Assembly (NCBI GenBank): GCA_021604865.1
Contig: BQJU01000006.1
Location: 62,001 to 126,000, forward strand
Origin: Saprospiraceae bacterium
GTDB lineage: Bacteria > Bacteroidota > Bacteroidia > Chitinophagales > Saprospiraceae
DNA: 64,000 nucleotides
Direction of reading: 5' to 3'
Shown here: positions 45,137 through 54,598 of the stretch, piece after piece
Layout of the letters: each line of letters starts with the position of its first letter
How positions within the stretch are numbered: the first letter of the stretch is position 1
Program-made: the position numbers and the translations under genes
The notes under the pieces: generated by a model
Told to the model about the DNA's origin: nothing
What the model saw: the letters and a program-made list of their open reading frames with translations, nothing else
Databases searched by the model: none

Positions 45137-45721
45137 TCAGCTTTTCCTGTCGAACATCGCTTTTTCTACCAGTTCACAGATCAAATGCCCTAGCATCATG
45201 TGGGCCTCCTGAATGCGGGGTGTATCGCTGGAAGGAATATTGATGAGGTATTGGCAGTGTTGAGCAAGATCGCCTCCGGTAGCTCCGGTCATTCCAACTA
45301 CCAACATACCACAATCCCGGGCTGCTTTGGCAGCATTGACAATATTGGATGAGTTGCCGGAAGTAGACATGGCAAAAAGGACATCGCCTTTTCGGCCGGC
45401 TGCCTTTACCATACGGGCGTAAGCTTCGGCAAAGCTGTAATCATTGGTCACTGCAGTCAAAAAGGAGGTATTGACATGCATGGCCTCAGCAAACAAGGGA
45501 GGACGATCAAAATAAAAACGCCCCGATAATTCTGCCGCCAGGTGTTGAGCATCGGCGGCACTACCACCATTGCCACAAAACAGCACTTTGCCATCTTGTT
45601 TAAAACAGGTAATACAAACTGCAATCACTTCTTCTACCGTATTCAGCAAGTCTCCACTTTGCAAAACCTGTTGTTTGACGGCAATACTGTCTTCAATCAT
45701 TTCCTGAATTCTCGGATCCAT
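45137..45721 (-). CDS. SIS-domain phosphoheptose isomerase (GmhA-like)
   Basis: 194 aa from the ATG at 45721; an in-frame TTG at 45727 would add two residues. GmhA converts sedoheptulose 7-phosphate to heptose 7-phosphate. The SIS domain shows VLFCGNGGSAADAQHLAAEL (about 46-65), GRFYFDRPPL, AMHVNTSFLTAVTNDYSF, MSTSGNSSNIVNAAKAARDC and IQEAHMMLGHLICELVE, in which the His and Glu of the GmhA/DiaA active site are preserved. DiaA, a DnaA-binding protein, is a close relative and cannot be fully excluded, but the company of a GmhB-like phosphatase and two glycosyltransferases favours the sugar role. It starts 9 bp after the GT4 gene. Confidence 0.87.
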   Translation of the reverse strand: MDPRIQEMIEDSIAVKQQVLQSGDLLNTVEEVIAVCITCFKQDGKVLFCGNGGSAADAQHLAAELSGRFYFDRPPLFAEAMHVNTSFLTAVTNDYSFAEAYARMVKAAGRKGDVLFAMSTSGNSSNIVNAAKAARDCGMLVVGMTGATGGDLAQHCQYLINIPSSDTPRIQEAHMMLGHLICELVEKAMFDRKS

Positions 45722-45729
45722 CTGCAACT

Positions 45730-46869
45730 TTATTTCTTGATTTTTTGCAATAAAACTTCTACCCCCTCAACCAGATTCTCCCACGAGAATCGGCTTTTAT
45801 TTTCCCGGACTCCTGCTTCCAGGACCGCTTGTCTATTTTTTTCAAAATAATCAACCATAGCATCGGCTATCGCTTGAGGATCGACGGGTACGACATATCC
45901 GACTTTTCCGTGTTCTACAATTTCCGGTAGCCCGCCCACATTTGTGACCACCATGGGTTTGTCAAAATGGTAAGCCATTTGGGAAATGCCACTTTGGGTG
46001 GCCGTTTTATAGGGTTGAACCACCAGTTCCGCTGCTCCAAAATAGTATTTCACGGCTTCGTTGGCGATAAATTCGGTTTTGCTGATTACTCTCGATTCCA
46101 GGCCCAGGTCGGTGATCAGTTTTTCGTAATATTCCTGATTGCCATAATATTCTCCGGCCAGTAGCAGGCGTACGTCCATTGCCGCTAGGCGTTGATCGGC
46201 CAATGCTTTTAGCAATAAATCCAGTCCTTTATAATCGCGGATAAATCCAAAAAAGAGGATGTAATGGCCAGCTTTCGGAAGCTTCAGGTGTTGGATAGCC
46301 TTATCTGTATCCACCTTTTCGCCATAACTATCATAAATCGGATGTGGTCGAAATTCTATGGGTTTTGAGGGCGTAAATTGCCGTAGGTCATCGGCCACTG
46401 ATCGGGACATGACCAGAAAGGCATCAACGGATCCGACAAAATATTGCGTGAATGGCCGGTCTCCAATGCGTTTTTCATGAGGGATTGCATTGTCCACCAG
46501 TGCAACAACCTTAGTATGTCCATTGGTCCGGGCAATGCGCAGAATGGTGCCCAGGCTAGGCCCCATAAAAGGCAACCAGTAGCGAACGATGATCAGGTCG
46601 GGTTTTTCGCGGCGCAGGGCATTACCCGTGGTTATCCAATTGAGTGGATTGACGGAATTTACCCGGGTTTCAATATCCAGGTTTGGCGGCGGCGGGTCAT
46701 CGGTAAACTGGGTTTTTCCAGGAAAGAGGAATCCAGGATATTGTAGACTAAAAGAAACGATTTTCACCTGGTCGCCAGCAGATTGTAATGCATAGGCCAG
46801 CCGTTCAGAGGAAGCTGCTATGCCTCCACGTAAGGGATACGCCGGAGAAAGGATGACTATTTTTCTCAT
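45730..46869 (-). CDS. Glycosyltransferase family 4
   Basis: 379 aa with the GT-B fold of family 4. The N-terminal domain opens with ILSPAYPLRGGIAASSERLA, the usual glycine-rich loop. The C-terminal domain has GHYILFFGFIRDYKGLDLLL (about 203) and the sugar-nucleotide-binding segment VTNVGGLPEIVEHGKVGYVV (about 318-337), with the conserved E-x7-E type pattern in QPYKTATQSGI and GGLPEI. It probably adds a sugar to a lipid-linked or surface glycan; donor and acceptor are unknown. The start overlaps the stop of the GT2 gene by 4 bp (ATGA), indicating translational coupling. Confidence 0.9.
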   Translation of the reverse strand: MRKIVILSPAYPLRGGIAASSERLAYALQSAGDQVKIVSFSLQYPGFLFPGKTQFTDDPPPPNLDIETRVNSVNPLNWITTGNALRREKPDLIIVRYWLPFMGPSLGTILRIARTNGHTKVVALVDNAIPHEKRIGDRPFTQYFVGSVDAFLVMSRSVADDLRQFTPSKPIEFRPHPIYDSYGEKVDTDKAIQHLKLPKAGHYILFFGFIRDYKGLDLLLKALADQRLAAMDVRLLLAGEYYGNQEYYEKLITDLGLESRVISKTEFIANEAVKYYFGAAELVVQPYKTATQSGISQMAYHFDKPMVVTNVGGLPEIVEHGKVGYVVPVDPQAIADAMVDYFEKNRQAVLEAGVRENKSRFSWENLVEGVEVLLQKIKK

Positions 46870-47828
46870 CTTCTTTGACCAATGCGTTTTTCAATGAGGT
46901 AATCGTTGCGATCCGGTACATTACGGCTGATCAATTCTGCCAAAAAGCCCGTGGTAAAGAGAACCGTACCAATAATCATACACGTCAGGGAAATATAGAA
47001 GTAGGGATTGTTAGTGACCAATATGGTGGGCAAGCCCTTGCTTAAATGGATCAATTTGTTCAGCCCGATAAATGCAGCCGACAGGAAGCCAATCAAAAAA
47101 ACAAAGCTCCCAATCATACCAAAAAAGTGCATGGGGCGTTTGCCAAACTTGGAAATAAAAGTTACCGAGATCAGGTCTAATGGCCCCCGGATAAAACGCT
47201 CCAAGCCAAACTTGGTTTCCCCGTACTTGCGTTCCTGGTGTTGTACCACCTTTTCCCCAATCTTCTTAAACCCAGCCCATTTGGCTAAGACCGGAATATA
47301 GCGATGCATATCACCGTATATCTCGATGCTTTTGACCACTGCATTGCGGTAAGCCTTAAGCCCACAATTAAAATCGTGTAGTTGGATACCTGTCATCCGA
47401 CGAGCAGTCCAGTTGTAGAATTTACTAGGGATATTTTTGCTTAAAACCGGATCATAGCGCTTTTTTTTCCATCCGGATACCATATCAAAGCCTTCTTCCT
47501 TAATCATTTTGTAGAGCTCGGGGATCTCCTCTGGATTATCTTGCAAGTCAGCATCCATGGTAATGACCACCTCACCTTTAGCTACTTCAAATGCGGTATT
47601 TAGAGCAGCAGATTTTCCGTAATTCCGGCGGAACTTAATTCCCCGGACAGTAGGGTTTTCCGCTACCAATTTTTCGATGACTTCCCAGGAATTATCCTTA
47701 CTACCATCGTCGACCATGATGATTTCATAATCAAAATCATTGGTCTCCATGACCTTGCGTATCCAAGCCTCTAATTCTGGCAGGGACTCCTCCTCATTGA
47801 GTAGTGGAACAACGACTGAAATATCCAT
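46866..47828 (-). CDS. Glycosyltransferase family 2, polyprenyl-phosphate type
   Basis: 320 aa. GT-A fold: ISVVVPLLNEEESLPEL (about 3-19), MVDDGSKDNSWEV (about 39-51), and the metal-binding VITMDADLQDNPEEI (about 87-101, D-x-D). Two C-terminal membrane helices (about 230-257 and 272-300) follow. This architecture is that of DPM1-like and GtrB-like enzymes, which load a sugar onto polyprenyl phosphate on the inner face of the membrane. It probably supplies an activated sugar for glycan assembly or protein glycosylation. It overlaps the GT4 gene by 4 bp and follows a DUF4199 gene directly (stop adjacent to start), so all belong to one operon. Confidence 0.93.
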   Translation of the reverse strand: MDISVVVPLLNEEESLPELEAWIRKVMETNDFDYEIIMVDDGSKDNSWEVIEKLVAENPTVRGIKFRRNYGKSAALNTAFEVAKGEVVITMDADLQDNPEEIPELYKMIKEEGFDMVSGWKKKRYDPVLSKNIPSKFYNWTARRMTGIQLHDFNCGLKAYRNAVVKSIEIYGDMHRYIPVLAKWAGFKKIGEKVVQHQERKYGETKFGLERFIRGPLDLISVTFISKFGKRPMHFFGMIGSFVFLIGFLSAAFIGLNKLIHLSKGLPTILVTNNPYFYISLTCMIIGTVLFTTGFLAELISRNVPDRNDYLIEKRIGQRR

Positions 47829-48281
47829 TTACTTACGATTTAAAAGTCCTGCTACTACTAAGGCCAGAAAAAATCCACCAATCAGGCTGTAGCTATAGTT
47901 AAAAAAAATCTTTTCCGGCGTTAAGCTCAAATCCATTTCTTCTGGTTTTCCTTCATACATAGGGTGACTGGCCAGAATTTCCCTTTGCAAATCGATCATG
48001 GAAGGCTCTATATGTGTCAACAGCAGGTAATAAAACACAAAAAAGAAGGCATTGGCTATCACATAAACGGTAAATGCCCGACTCAGGCCCTTGCGCAAAT
48101 CGGCTTTGTCGTCTTCTGGTCTCGCCACTTTGATCATGGCCCAGATGAAGATCAACAAAGAAGACCACCACACCCAGGGGCTAAAAAAGAAGGCCTTTGA
48201 AAGAAAGTAAAAAAGCAGGAAGTAGGCGACTACACCTACCCCTGCTATTATTCCGTATTTTAAACTTGGGTCTATTTTCAT
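47829..48281 (-). CDS. DUF4199 membrane protein
   Basis: 150 aa from the ATG at 48281; an in-frame TTG at 48293 would overlap the neighbour. Three or four membrane helices (about 9-30, 33-50, 70-92 and 125-147) separated by a short polar loop (LQREILASHPMYEGKPEEMD) correspond to DUF4199, a Bacteroidota family of unknown function. It forms a tandem pair with the next DUF4199 gene, 4 bp away, and the two differ strongly in sequence, so they may form a heteromeric membrane complex (inference). Its place between a dihydroorotase homologue and a GT2 enzyme is, as I recall, a recurrent gene order in Bacteroidota. Confidence 0.8.
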   Translation of the reverse strand: MKIDPSLKYGIIAGVGVVAYFLLFYFLSKAFFFSPWVWWSSLLIFIWAMIKVARPEDDKADLRKGLSRAFTVYVIANAFFFVFYYLLLTHIEPSMIDLQREILASHPMYEGKPEEMDLSLTPEKIFFNYSYSLIGGFFLALVVAGLLNRK

Positions 48282-48285
48282 CAAC

Positions 48286-48849
48286 TTATCCAAATACTGG
48301 TGGATCTTTTTTCATACTGTAACCAACAATCAAAGATAAAATTGCGCCAAAGAAGGTGCCAACTGCAAAGATAATTAATTGTCCTTTGCCTTCCATCATC
48401 CATTTTGCCCAATCCAGGCTCACTTCGATTTGTTGTTCTGAAAATCCACTTTTTTCATAAAATTCTTCAGAAGATTCCAAAATCTCATTGATATATCCAG
48501 GGTCAATCATATGGATATATAGATAAGCAAACACCGAATTGATTACTGCCGCAACCAGTGATGTCAAAAAAGCGACGGTAAAAGCTTTTCCAAATGTGAT
48601 AAATCCATTCTGGTTGGCATCGCGATGATCCCGAACGGCATATACCATTATTAACACATAAATAGCCACTACAATGGCAAAATTCAGGTACCCTAAAGCC
48701 GCTCCTGCAGAAGGTTTTGATAAACCAAAAACAAAATTAACTAAAGAATAGATGATCAGGACCAGGCCTCCAATCATCCCGAACCGGATAATTGTTTGTT
48801 GTGGAGAGGCATTGGCGGGTTCCATTTGAGGATTGTCTAAAGTACTCAT
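48286..48849 (-). CDS. DUF4199 membrane protein
   Basis: 187 aa from the ATG at 48849 (MSTLDNPQMEPANASPQQ). The open frame continues upstream to 49065, but that part overlaps the dihydroorotase-like gene and lacks family similarity. Four membrane helices (about 21-42, 50-70, 83-105 and 153-178) with the loop QNGFITFGKAFTVAFLTSLV typical of DUF4199. Function unknown. It is the first of a tandem pair of DUF4199 genes and follows the dihydroorotase homologue by 104 bp. Confidence 0.82.
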   Translation of the reverse strand: MSTLDNPQMEPANASPQQTIIRFGMIGGLVLIIYSLVNFVFGLSKPSAGAALGYLNFAIVVAIYVLIMVYAVRDHRDANQNGFITFGKAFTVAFLTSLVAAVINSVFAYLYIHMIDPGYINEILESSEEFYEKSGFSEQQIEVSLDWAKWMMEGKGQLIIFAVGTFFGAILSLIVGYSMKKDPPVFG

Positions 48850-48953
48850 GATAATTAGTTTAAAGATGGTTAATAGATCCAAACTAATAAATTCCTGTTG
48901 TCTCTTCTCCTTTTTTCTACGAAAACGATAATTTGATCGTTTTGGGGAAAGGG

Positions 48954-50201
48954 TTAGATTTTTAATCCCTTGTTGAAAACCGCAATTACTTTGCCTCGTA
49001 AGCTTTTTTCCAAAAATGGAGAGTTGCGCGACAGTGATTGCAATTGATCCGCCGTAATCGACCATTCTGCTTCCGGGTCAAAGAGTGTCAGGTTTGCCAA
49101 TCCGCCCACTTCAATTTTAGGAACCGGTAGGTCAAATATCCGACGAGGTGCCAGGGCCAGCTTTTCGACCAATTCTTCTGTACTTAACAACTGGCTGATT
49201 GCAGCATAAGCCGTTTCCAGGCCTATCACACCAAAAGCGGCATAAGGGAATTCCAAGTCTTTAACTTCCTGCTCCAAGGGCACATGGTTGCTATTGATCA
49301 GGTCTATCGTTCCGTCCTTGAGGCCAGCCAGCAAAGCTTCCCGGTCTTTAGCTTCACGCAATGGGGGCGATACTTTATAATTAGTGTCAAAATTTAGCAA
49401 TTCCTCATCGTCAAATACCAGATTCATCACGGCAACGGAAGCCGTCACATCCAGACCTTTCGCTTTAGCCTCCCGGATAAGTTCCACCGAACGGGCACTG
49501 GAAACATTGGTTATGTGCAATCGGGAATTGGTATATTCTGCAAGAAATAAATCGCGCTGCACCATGATCTCTTCCGCCAATGCGGGAAGTCCTTTCAGAC
49601 CTAAAGTCAGGCTATTTAAACCTTCATTCATCTGCCCCTTACCGGCAATAGTATGGTCTTGTGGCTGATTCATCACCAGGCCACCAAAAGCTTTGACATA
49701 TAACAAAGCGCGCATCATCAATCCGGCATGCTGCAGGGAATGATTGCCATCAGAAAAAGCTACTGCTCCAGCATGGTGCATGTCGATCATCTCCGTGATG
49801 TCTATGCCTGCACAATCCTGTGAAATGGCACCAATGGGGTGAAAATCCACCAAACTGTCCTGTGTTTTCCGAAGCAAATAAAAGACCTCGGGTTTGGAAT
49901 GAATCACTGGATGGGTATTCGGGTAACTGGCAATGGCCGTATATCCCCCACGGGCTGCGGCTGCGGCTACAGATTCAAGGGTTTCCCGGTGTTCAAACCC
50001 CGGCTCGCCGGTTTGTACGCCCACATCCATCCATCCAGGAGAAAGAAAGGCTTTACCGGCTTCAATTACCTTGGCTTTAGGATCGCTAAGCCCTTGTCCT
50101 ATCTGGTCAATTTTGCCATTTTTAATCAATAAATCGATCACCTGTTTATGGTGTGAGGACTGAGGATCGAGAATGGTAGCATTTTTAATCAACCAATTCA
50201 T
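48954..50201 (-). CDS. Dihydroorotase homologue lacking metal ligands
   Basis: 415 aa from the ATG at 50201 (MNWLIKNATILDP); an upstream in-frame TTG at 50222 is less likely. Overall it aligns with dihydroorotases of the multifunctional-complex type: amidohydrolase fold, KVSPPLREAKDREALLAGL and DGTIDLI motifs. However, the zinc ligands are replaced: the HxH after strand 1 (normally D-x-H-V-H) reads DVGVQ (Gly61, Gln63), the HH before LLLTDE reads MN (259-260), the CHVS His reads N (about 232), and the catalytic Asp of TDHAPH is Asn305 (SNHVP). Catalysis by the usual mechanism is therefore unlikely. It may be a regulatory or scaffolding partner, like the inactive PyrC-type subunit that supports aspartate carbamoyltransferase in some bacteria. 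It reads with the DUF4199 and glycosyltransferase genes. Confidence 0.85.
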   Translation of the reverse strand: MNWLIKNATILDPQSSHHKQVIDLLIKNGKIDQIGQGLSDPKAKVIEAGKAFLSPGWMDVGVQTGEPGFEHRETLESVAAAAARGGYTAIASYPNTHPVIHSKPEVFYLLRKTQDSLVDFHPIGAISQDCAGIDITEMIDMHHAGAVAFSDGNHSLQHAGLMMRALLYVKAFGGLVMNQPQDHTIAGKGQMNEGLNSLTLGLKGLPALAEEIMVQRDLFLAEYTNSRLHITNVSSARSVELIREAKAKGLDVTASVAVMNLVFDDEELLNFDTNYKVSPPLREAKDREALLAGLKDGTIDLINSNHVPLEQEVKDLEFPYAAFGVIGLETAYAAISQLLSTEELVEKLALAPRRIFDLPVPKIEVGGLANLTLFDPEAEWSITADQLQSLSRNSPFLEKSLRGKVIAVFNKGLKI

Positions 50202-50233
50202 GCGGAATGGAAATTTGGGCAAAAATAAGAAAT

Positions 50234-52531
50234 CTAACGGGAGAACCAGCGATTGTCATTAAACAAATACTGATCCGTTTTTTTGTAAAGATGGGTAGTC
50301 ACCGGTCGTATCAATAGTTCATCTAACCAAAGCGCATTGTCTTTAAGTGCTTTATTTTGTATCGCGATCCTGATTGAACTTCCAGGCTGCTGTTGGCAAT
50401 ACGCCATCTCCAGAAGCCCCCAACCGTTATTATCAAAGGCTGCAAGTAATTCCCAACATTGCCATTTTTTTTGCTGTACGACCTCTCCAGATTCATCCTG
50501 ATATTCTTCCAATATAAATTCTGTTCGCGGATACAAGTCCTGTTCCAGAAACATCCAGGTAGAGATTTGGAAGCAATTGGTATCTGCCTGTGGAAAAGCG
50601 CCTTCATATATTATGCGTTCTTGCTGCACTGTTGCCTGAAAGCCGCCCTGTCCCATATAGGGTTTGTCAGAAACCTGGTCATCAAAAGAAAAATAGAGCG
50701 ATTGATTCAGGCTATCTGATTGCAAAAAACCATCCTTCTCGTATAAGTCTCCAGCATCAACTTGTTGCTTAATTTCTTCTTTCCTGGCGGCGATACGGTC
50801 AGTAAAATGTCGCAAAGGCAGGTTGTAAAAAAGAAGGTTATCTTTCTGGAATATGGGCGCTAAGCCTTCCCGCAAGGGTTCATAGTTCCGGTTTTCGCCA
50901 GCGCGATCTTCATCCCAAACCATCAACAGAGGTTTCTGGTTGGGAAAATCGCTCAAAATGCGGGGAAGCCGATAAGGCTCCGTCACCAACTGGATTTGAT
51001 TGAGGGTTTGCCCCAATGATGTCCGTGTTAACATGGCTCCGGTAGTAGGCAACCCGGTTTGAAGGGAGAGGGTCTCAGATTTTTGTCCGATAAATCCACT
51101 CAGGTGCCACCAGAAATTGTCGGACCCAATATTGTAGTATGGAATGGGAAGAATGGCTTGAAATTCCTGATAATTAATATCGGTAATTTCTGTAAAACCT
51201 TTCCCTGGAGTAAATTCCTCTATGGCATCCAGGTCAAAATTTTTGGATTGCACATTCCAAAAGGCTTCCAGGCTCAAAACCATCAAGGCCAATGCCAGCA
51301 GCACTTTTTTCCAACGCTCATCTCCACTCGCCCAATGAAACAGCCAGGTAAATGCCACAATGCCCATCGTATAATAAAATACCCAGGCAAAACGCCCAAT
51401 GGAGCGAAATTGGCGAATCGGGCCGGCAAAATCCAACAGAGCATCAAACCCAGGAAGGATAAAAGGCAAACCAAAAGCAAATAGCATTATGGCCAATCCT
51501 GTGTAAAAGATATTATTGAGGTAATCGACTTTTTCCAGAGGCAGCTGAACAGCTGGTTTTCGAAATAAATGCCTGACCCAAGGCAGCACAATAACCGGTA
51601 TCACCACCAAACTCACCAATCCGATGTACGCTTGGCTTTCAACACCTACTCGCCGAAGATAAATCAAATGATCGCTAAACCACCGAAAATGGGGCAATTC
51701 CGGGTTGTAAAAGATACCTGCTGGAAATGCACGATAGATAAAAAAGCCCCATGGAGCATCTGTTCTGTCCTGAACAGGGTCATTGTAATACATCCAGAAA
51801 ACAAAGAAAATCAGCGGTACCAAAAGCTGGATAGAAAAATGTAAAGCATAAACCGGCAATCTGGCCCAAACTCGTTTTTGCAGGTAACGGAAAAAAAAGA
51901 AACCTCCAATGGTAAAGGCCATGATGGCAAAATAGTAAAAATGAATCAGCGAGTAAACCCACACCACCAATGCCATGTAGATACTCCATTTCCAATGCAT
52001 TTTTTCATCAAAACGAAGCAACAAATAAAGGACCAATACCAGCACTTCCGGGTGCCCCAACCCATAGTGGAATCCAATTCTGGCCAACTGTGGGGCGAGA
52101 AAAGTAAGGCCAATGGCAATTAATATGCTGTACCAATCCGGCAGTTTCAATTTCCGAAAAATCAGGTATAAAAATACAGCACAAAGTAAAATGCCCAGCA
52201 ATAAGAAACAATTGAAAATGCCAATGGCATAGGGCGTAATATCAAATAGATTGCGGTTGATAAAACGAAAAGCATTGGAAAGAAGCGGTTGGGTATCAGC
52301 GGGCACCACATGTTCTCCATAGGGATAATTCATGCCCTCAAAATGGGAATAGGTCTGATCAAACTGGATATGGTAAAGGAGCGTGACATAAGACTTGTAG
52401 CCGTCACCCCAAGGTTCGATCACCCGGCTATTGGCATAGCGGGAAAAATCTTCAAACTTCGCAGAAATCAGAAAAATGGTTAATAAAATCAATACCCACA
52501 ACCCCCATTTTCCGAAAATGTTTTTGGTCAT
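50234..52531 (-). CDS. Large polytopic membrane protein (GT-C-like)
   Basis: 765 aa from the ATG at 52531; a TTG at 52555 would overlap the BatA-type gene. About ten membrane helices fill residues 8-470, with aromatic loops (SRVIEPWGDGYKSY, MNYPYGEHVVPADTQPLLSN) resembling GT-C glycosyltransferases and related YfhO-type membrane proteins. In these an N-terminal periplasmic loop holds acidic catalytic residues; here E and D occur in the first loop (RVIEPWGDGY). The remaining 290 residues are a soluble, beta-rich domain. Exact family not recognised. It starts 12 bp after the BatA gene and ends 33 bp before the dihydroorotase homologue, so it is in the same operon. Possible role in glycan or lipid modification, by inference. 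Confidence 0.7.
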   Translation of the reverse strand: MTKNIFGKWGLWVLILLTIFLISAKFEDFSRYANSRVIEPWGDGYKSYVTLLYHIQFDQTYSHFEGMNYPYGEHVVPADTQPLLSNAFRFINRNLFDITPYAIGIFNCFLLLGILLCAVFLYLIFRKLKLPDWYSILIAIGLTFLAPQLARIGFHYGLGHPEVLVLVLYLLLRFDEKMHWKWSIYMALVVWVYSLIHFYYFAIMAFTIGGFFFFRYLQKRVWARLPVYALHFSIQLLVPLIFFVFWMYYNDPVQDRTDAPWGFFIYRAFPAGIFYNPELPHFRWFSDHLIYLRRVGVESQAYIGLVSLVVIPVIVLPWVRHLFRKPAVQLPLEKVDYLNNIFYTGLAIMLFAFGLPFILPGFDALLDFAGPIRQFRSIGRFAWVFYYTMGIVAFTWLFHWASGDERWKKVLLALALMVLSLEAFWNVQSKNFDLDAIEEFTPGKGFTEITDINYQEFQAILPIPYYNIGSDNFWWHLSGFIGQKSETLSLQTGLPTTGAMLTRTSLGQTLNQIQLVTEPYRLPRILSDFPNQKPLLMVWDEDRAGENRNYEPLREGLAPIFQKDNLLFYNLPLRHFTDRIAARKEEIKQQVDAGDLYEKDGFLQSDSLNQSLYFSFDDQVSDKPYMGQGGFQATVQQERIIYEGAFPQADTNCFQISTWMFLEQDLYPRTEFILEEYQDESGEVVQQKKWQCWELLAAFDNNGWGLLEMAYCQQQPGSSIRIAIQNKALKDNALWLDELLIRPVTTHLYKKTDQYLFNDNRWFSR

Positions 52532-52542
52532 GCTGGCTGTTT

Positions 52543-54573
52543 TTATGCCTTCCAAAATCGAAGCAGCAATATTTCAAAGGCTAAAAACAATAAGGCCAGA
52601 ATGATACACCACCGCCAGAGAACGATTCCCTGGCTACGTTCAGCAATGATATTCGTAATCACCGAATTATCATCCGCCCGGATCACACTGACCACGTCTC
52701 CTACAAAATCTTGTAAGTCAGATTCGTTGTAATATTCCAATACCGACTCCTTACGGTCGTAGTTGAATGCAAAATGATCCAGTGTTTCCTCCGGGTTGAG
52801 GAATGACCTGTAGAATCCCGCTTCGGGAATTTCGTTATTGACGGCCAGAAAGACTTTTGAACCGACAACCCTTTGTTCAGGAATGAATTCTTCTGTTTTT
52901 CCTTTTAGCTTATACACGATATCGCCACTGGTAGCGAGGTGGTCTGTTTCCAACACTTCATCCCTTCCAATGGTATAGGCAATGGGTTTGCGGATTCCCG
53001 AGGAGATGGCCATTTTGTATAACATGGGAATAAATATTTCACCATTGCGAACCAGGTCACTGTATTCATCACTTATCGGCGCGGCACTTAGGTATAAATT
53101 CCCCTGCCCCACCTGATATTTTAGCAGCAGCTGATTACCATCGCGATAAGTAAGTAAGGGTTCTCCTTTGCGGTTGCTAAAATCGGTCAACCGAAAATTC
53201 CCCTGTGTTACGGGCAACTTAAGATTAGCACTTTTATTTTCAAAAACCCCATTAAAGACAAATTCGTCAGTATTGACATTGCCTACCCGGCGCTCCTGCA
53301 CTTCAAAGGATTGCAATTCATCAGCCGGGAAGCTCGCCAGAAAAGACTGGTAGGTCCCAATATTGGCATTACGATTGGGAAAAACGAGTAAATTGCCTCC
53401 GTTTTTCACAAATTGCACCAGTTCAAAAGCCAAACCAGAAGAAACCGTATTGAGCTCATTGGCAACAATCAACTGGAAGTTGGAAAATTGTGAATAATCA
53501 AGATTGCGGCTATTCAGCGAGGTCAGCTTGAAAGAATTGATGCCCGAAAAAGCAGCATCAAGATAACGGTTTGGCTGCTCTTCATTGATCACCAATACCT
53601 TGATCTCCTCTGCTACTTTAAATGTAAAATAATATTTATCATCAAACTGGATGGGGTAATCCGTTATGGTCAGCTCCGCATCTTGCCATCCGGTTTTCAG
53701 GATACTGATATTGACGGTATCCAATACAGAAGAATGGGCCGGTATGGTCAGGGTTCCTACAGGCTTGGTTTCGTCACCCTGTCGACTGGTCAGGCGAATA
53801 TTGTCAACATCCTCATTGCTCAGATTACGAACCCGCACAACCAGGGCATTATTTTGATTCATCATCTGCACCGGAGCTTCAAACCAGGCGGAATCAATAC
53901 TTATGTTGCGCTCCTGGACCGACTGCAAGGGAATCAGGTTGATGGCTACCGATGTATCCTGATAGTTTTCAATATCGGTGATATTTTTTTGAAAATCAGA
54001 AATGACATAAGACATCAGGTTTTCGGATTGTCCATCGGATAAGGCCTGGTTCTGACGTACCAATACTTTAGACAATTCTTTAACAGAGGGGGTAGGTTTG
54101 ATCTCCTCAATCAGGCTGAGTGCATCTTCCTGACTGACAAGCCTCTGGTGGCGGCCTTCAAAATCATTGGTCAATATCTGAAAAACATCGTCCGGCTGAT
54201 AAGCTTCTATTATTTCACGAGCACGTTGGCGGGCTTTTTCCAAAAGAGGCACATCCTGACTCAAGGCATTCATACTGAATGAATTATCTATAAAGATAGA
54301 GATAGCCTTGGTACCTACTTTAACTTCTTTGTCAACTGGAATGAAAGGTTGGGCAAAAGCCAACACTAAAAAGGCCAATGCCAAAAGGCGCATTAATAGT
54401 ACCAGTAAGTTTCGGAGTTTGGATCGAGCACTGGTCTCTTCTTTAACTTCCCTTAAAAAACGCACATTGGTAAAATAGACCTTTTTAAATCTGCGAAAAT
54501 AGAAAAGGTGCAGGATGATCGGAATGGCCAGTGCCGCAAGTGCGAATAAGAACGTCGGGTATAAAAACTGCAT
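52543..54573 (-). CDS. BatA-domain and VWA-like membrane protein
   Basis: 676 aa. The N-terminal about 75 residues are a BatA domain with two membrane helices (MQFLYPTFLFALAALAIPII, then LRNLLVLLMRLLALAFLVLA) and the linking RRFKKVYFTNVRFLREVKEE. A von Willebrand A-like segment follows with IFIDNSFSMN, where the D-x-S-x-S metal site is kept, then a long periplasmic region of about 500 residues and a C-terminal membrane helix (WRWCIILALLFLAFEILLL). BatA-type proteins in Bacteroidota are often encoded near moxR-like genes; none is seen here. First gene of a minus-strand operon running through to the glycan genes, with a promoter at 54696-54728. Confidence 0.87.
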   Translation of the reverse strand: MQFLYPTFLFALAALAIPIILHLFYFRRFKKVYFTNVRFLREVKEETSARSKLRNLLVLLMRLLALAFLVLAFAQPFIPVDKEVKVGTKAISIFIDNSFSMNALSQDVPLLEKARQRAREIIEAYQPDDVFQILTNDFEGRHQRLVSQEDALSLIEEIKPTPSVKELSKVLVRQNQALSDGQSENLMSYVISDFQKNITDIENYQDTSVAINLIPLQSVQERNISIDSAWFEAPVQMMNQNNALVVRVRNLSNEDVDNIRLTSRQGDETKPVGTLTIPAHSSVLDTVNISILKTGWQDAELTITDYPIQFDDKYYFTFKVAEEIKVLVINEEQPNRYLDAAFSGINSFKLTSLNSRNLDYSQFSNFQLIVANELNTVSSGLAFELVQFVKNGGNLLVFPNRNANIGTYQSFLASFPADELQSFEVQERRVGNVNTDEFVFNGVFENKSANLKLPVTQGNFRLTDFSNRKGEPLLTYRDGNQLLLKYQVGQGNLYLSAAPISDEYSDLVRNGEIFIPMLYKMAISSGIRKPIAYTIGRDEVLETDHLATSGDIVYKLKGKTEEFIPEQRVVGSKVFLAVNNEIPEAGFYRSFLNPEETLDHFAFNYDRKESVLEYYNESDLQDFVGDVVSVIRADDNSVITNIIAERSQGIVLWRWCIILALLFLAFEILLLRFWKA

Positions 54574-54598
54574 TATGCTCGCTTAATTTTGCGGTTAT

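Noticed and set aside
48850-49065. Upstream extension of the second DUF4199 frame
   Set aside because: It would overlap the dihydroorotase homologue and precedes the family start; the ATG at 48849 fits.
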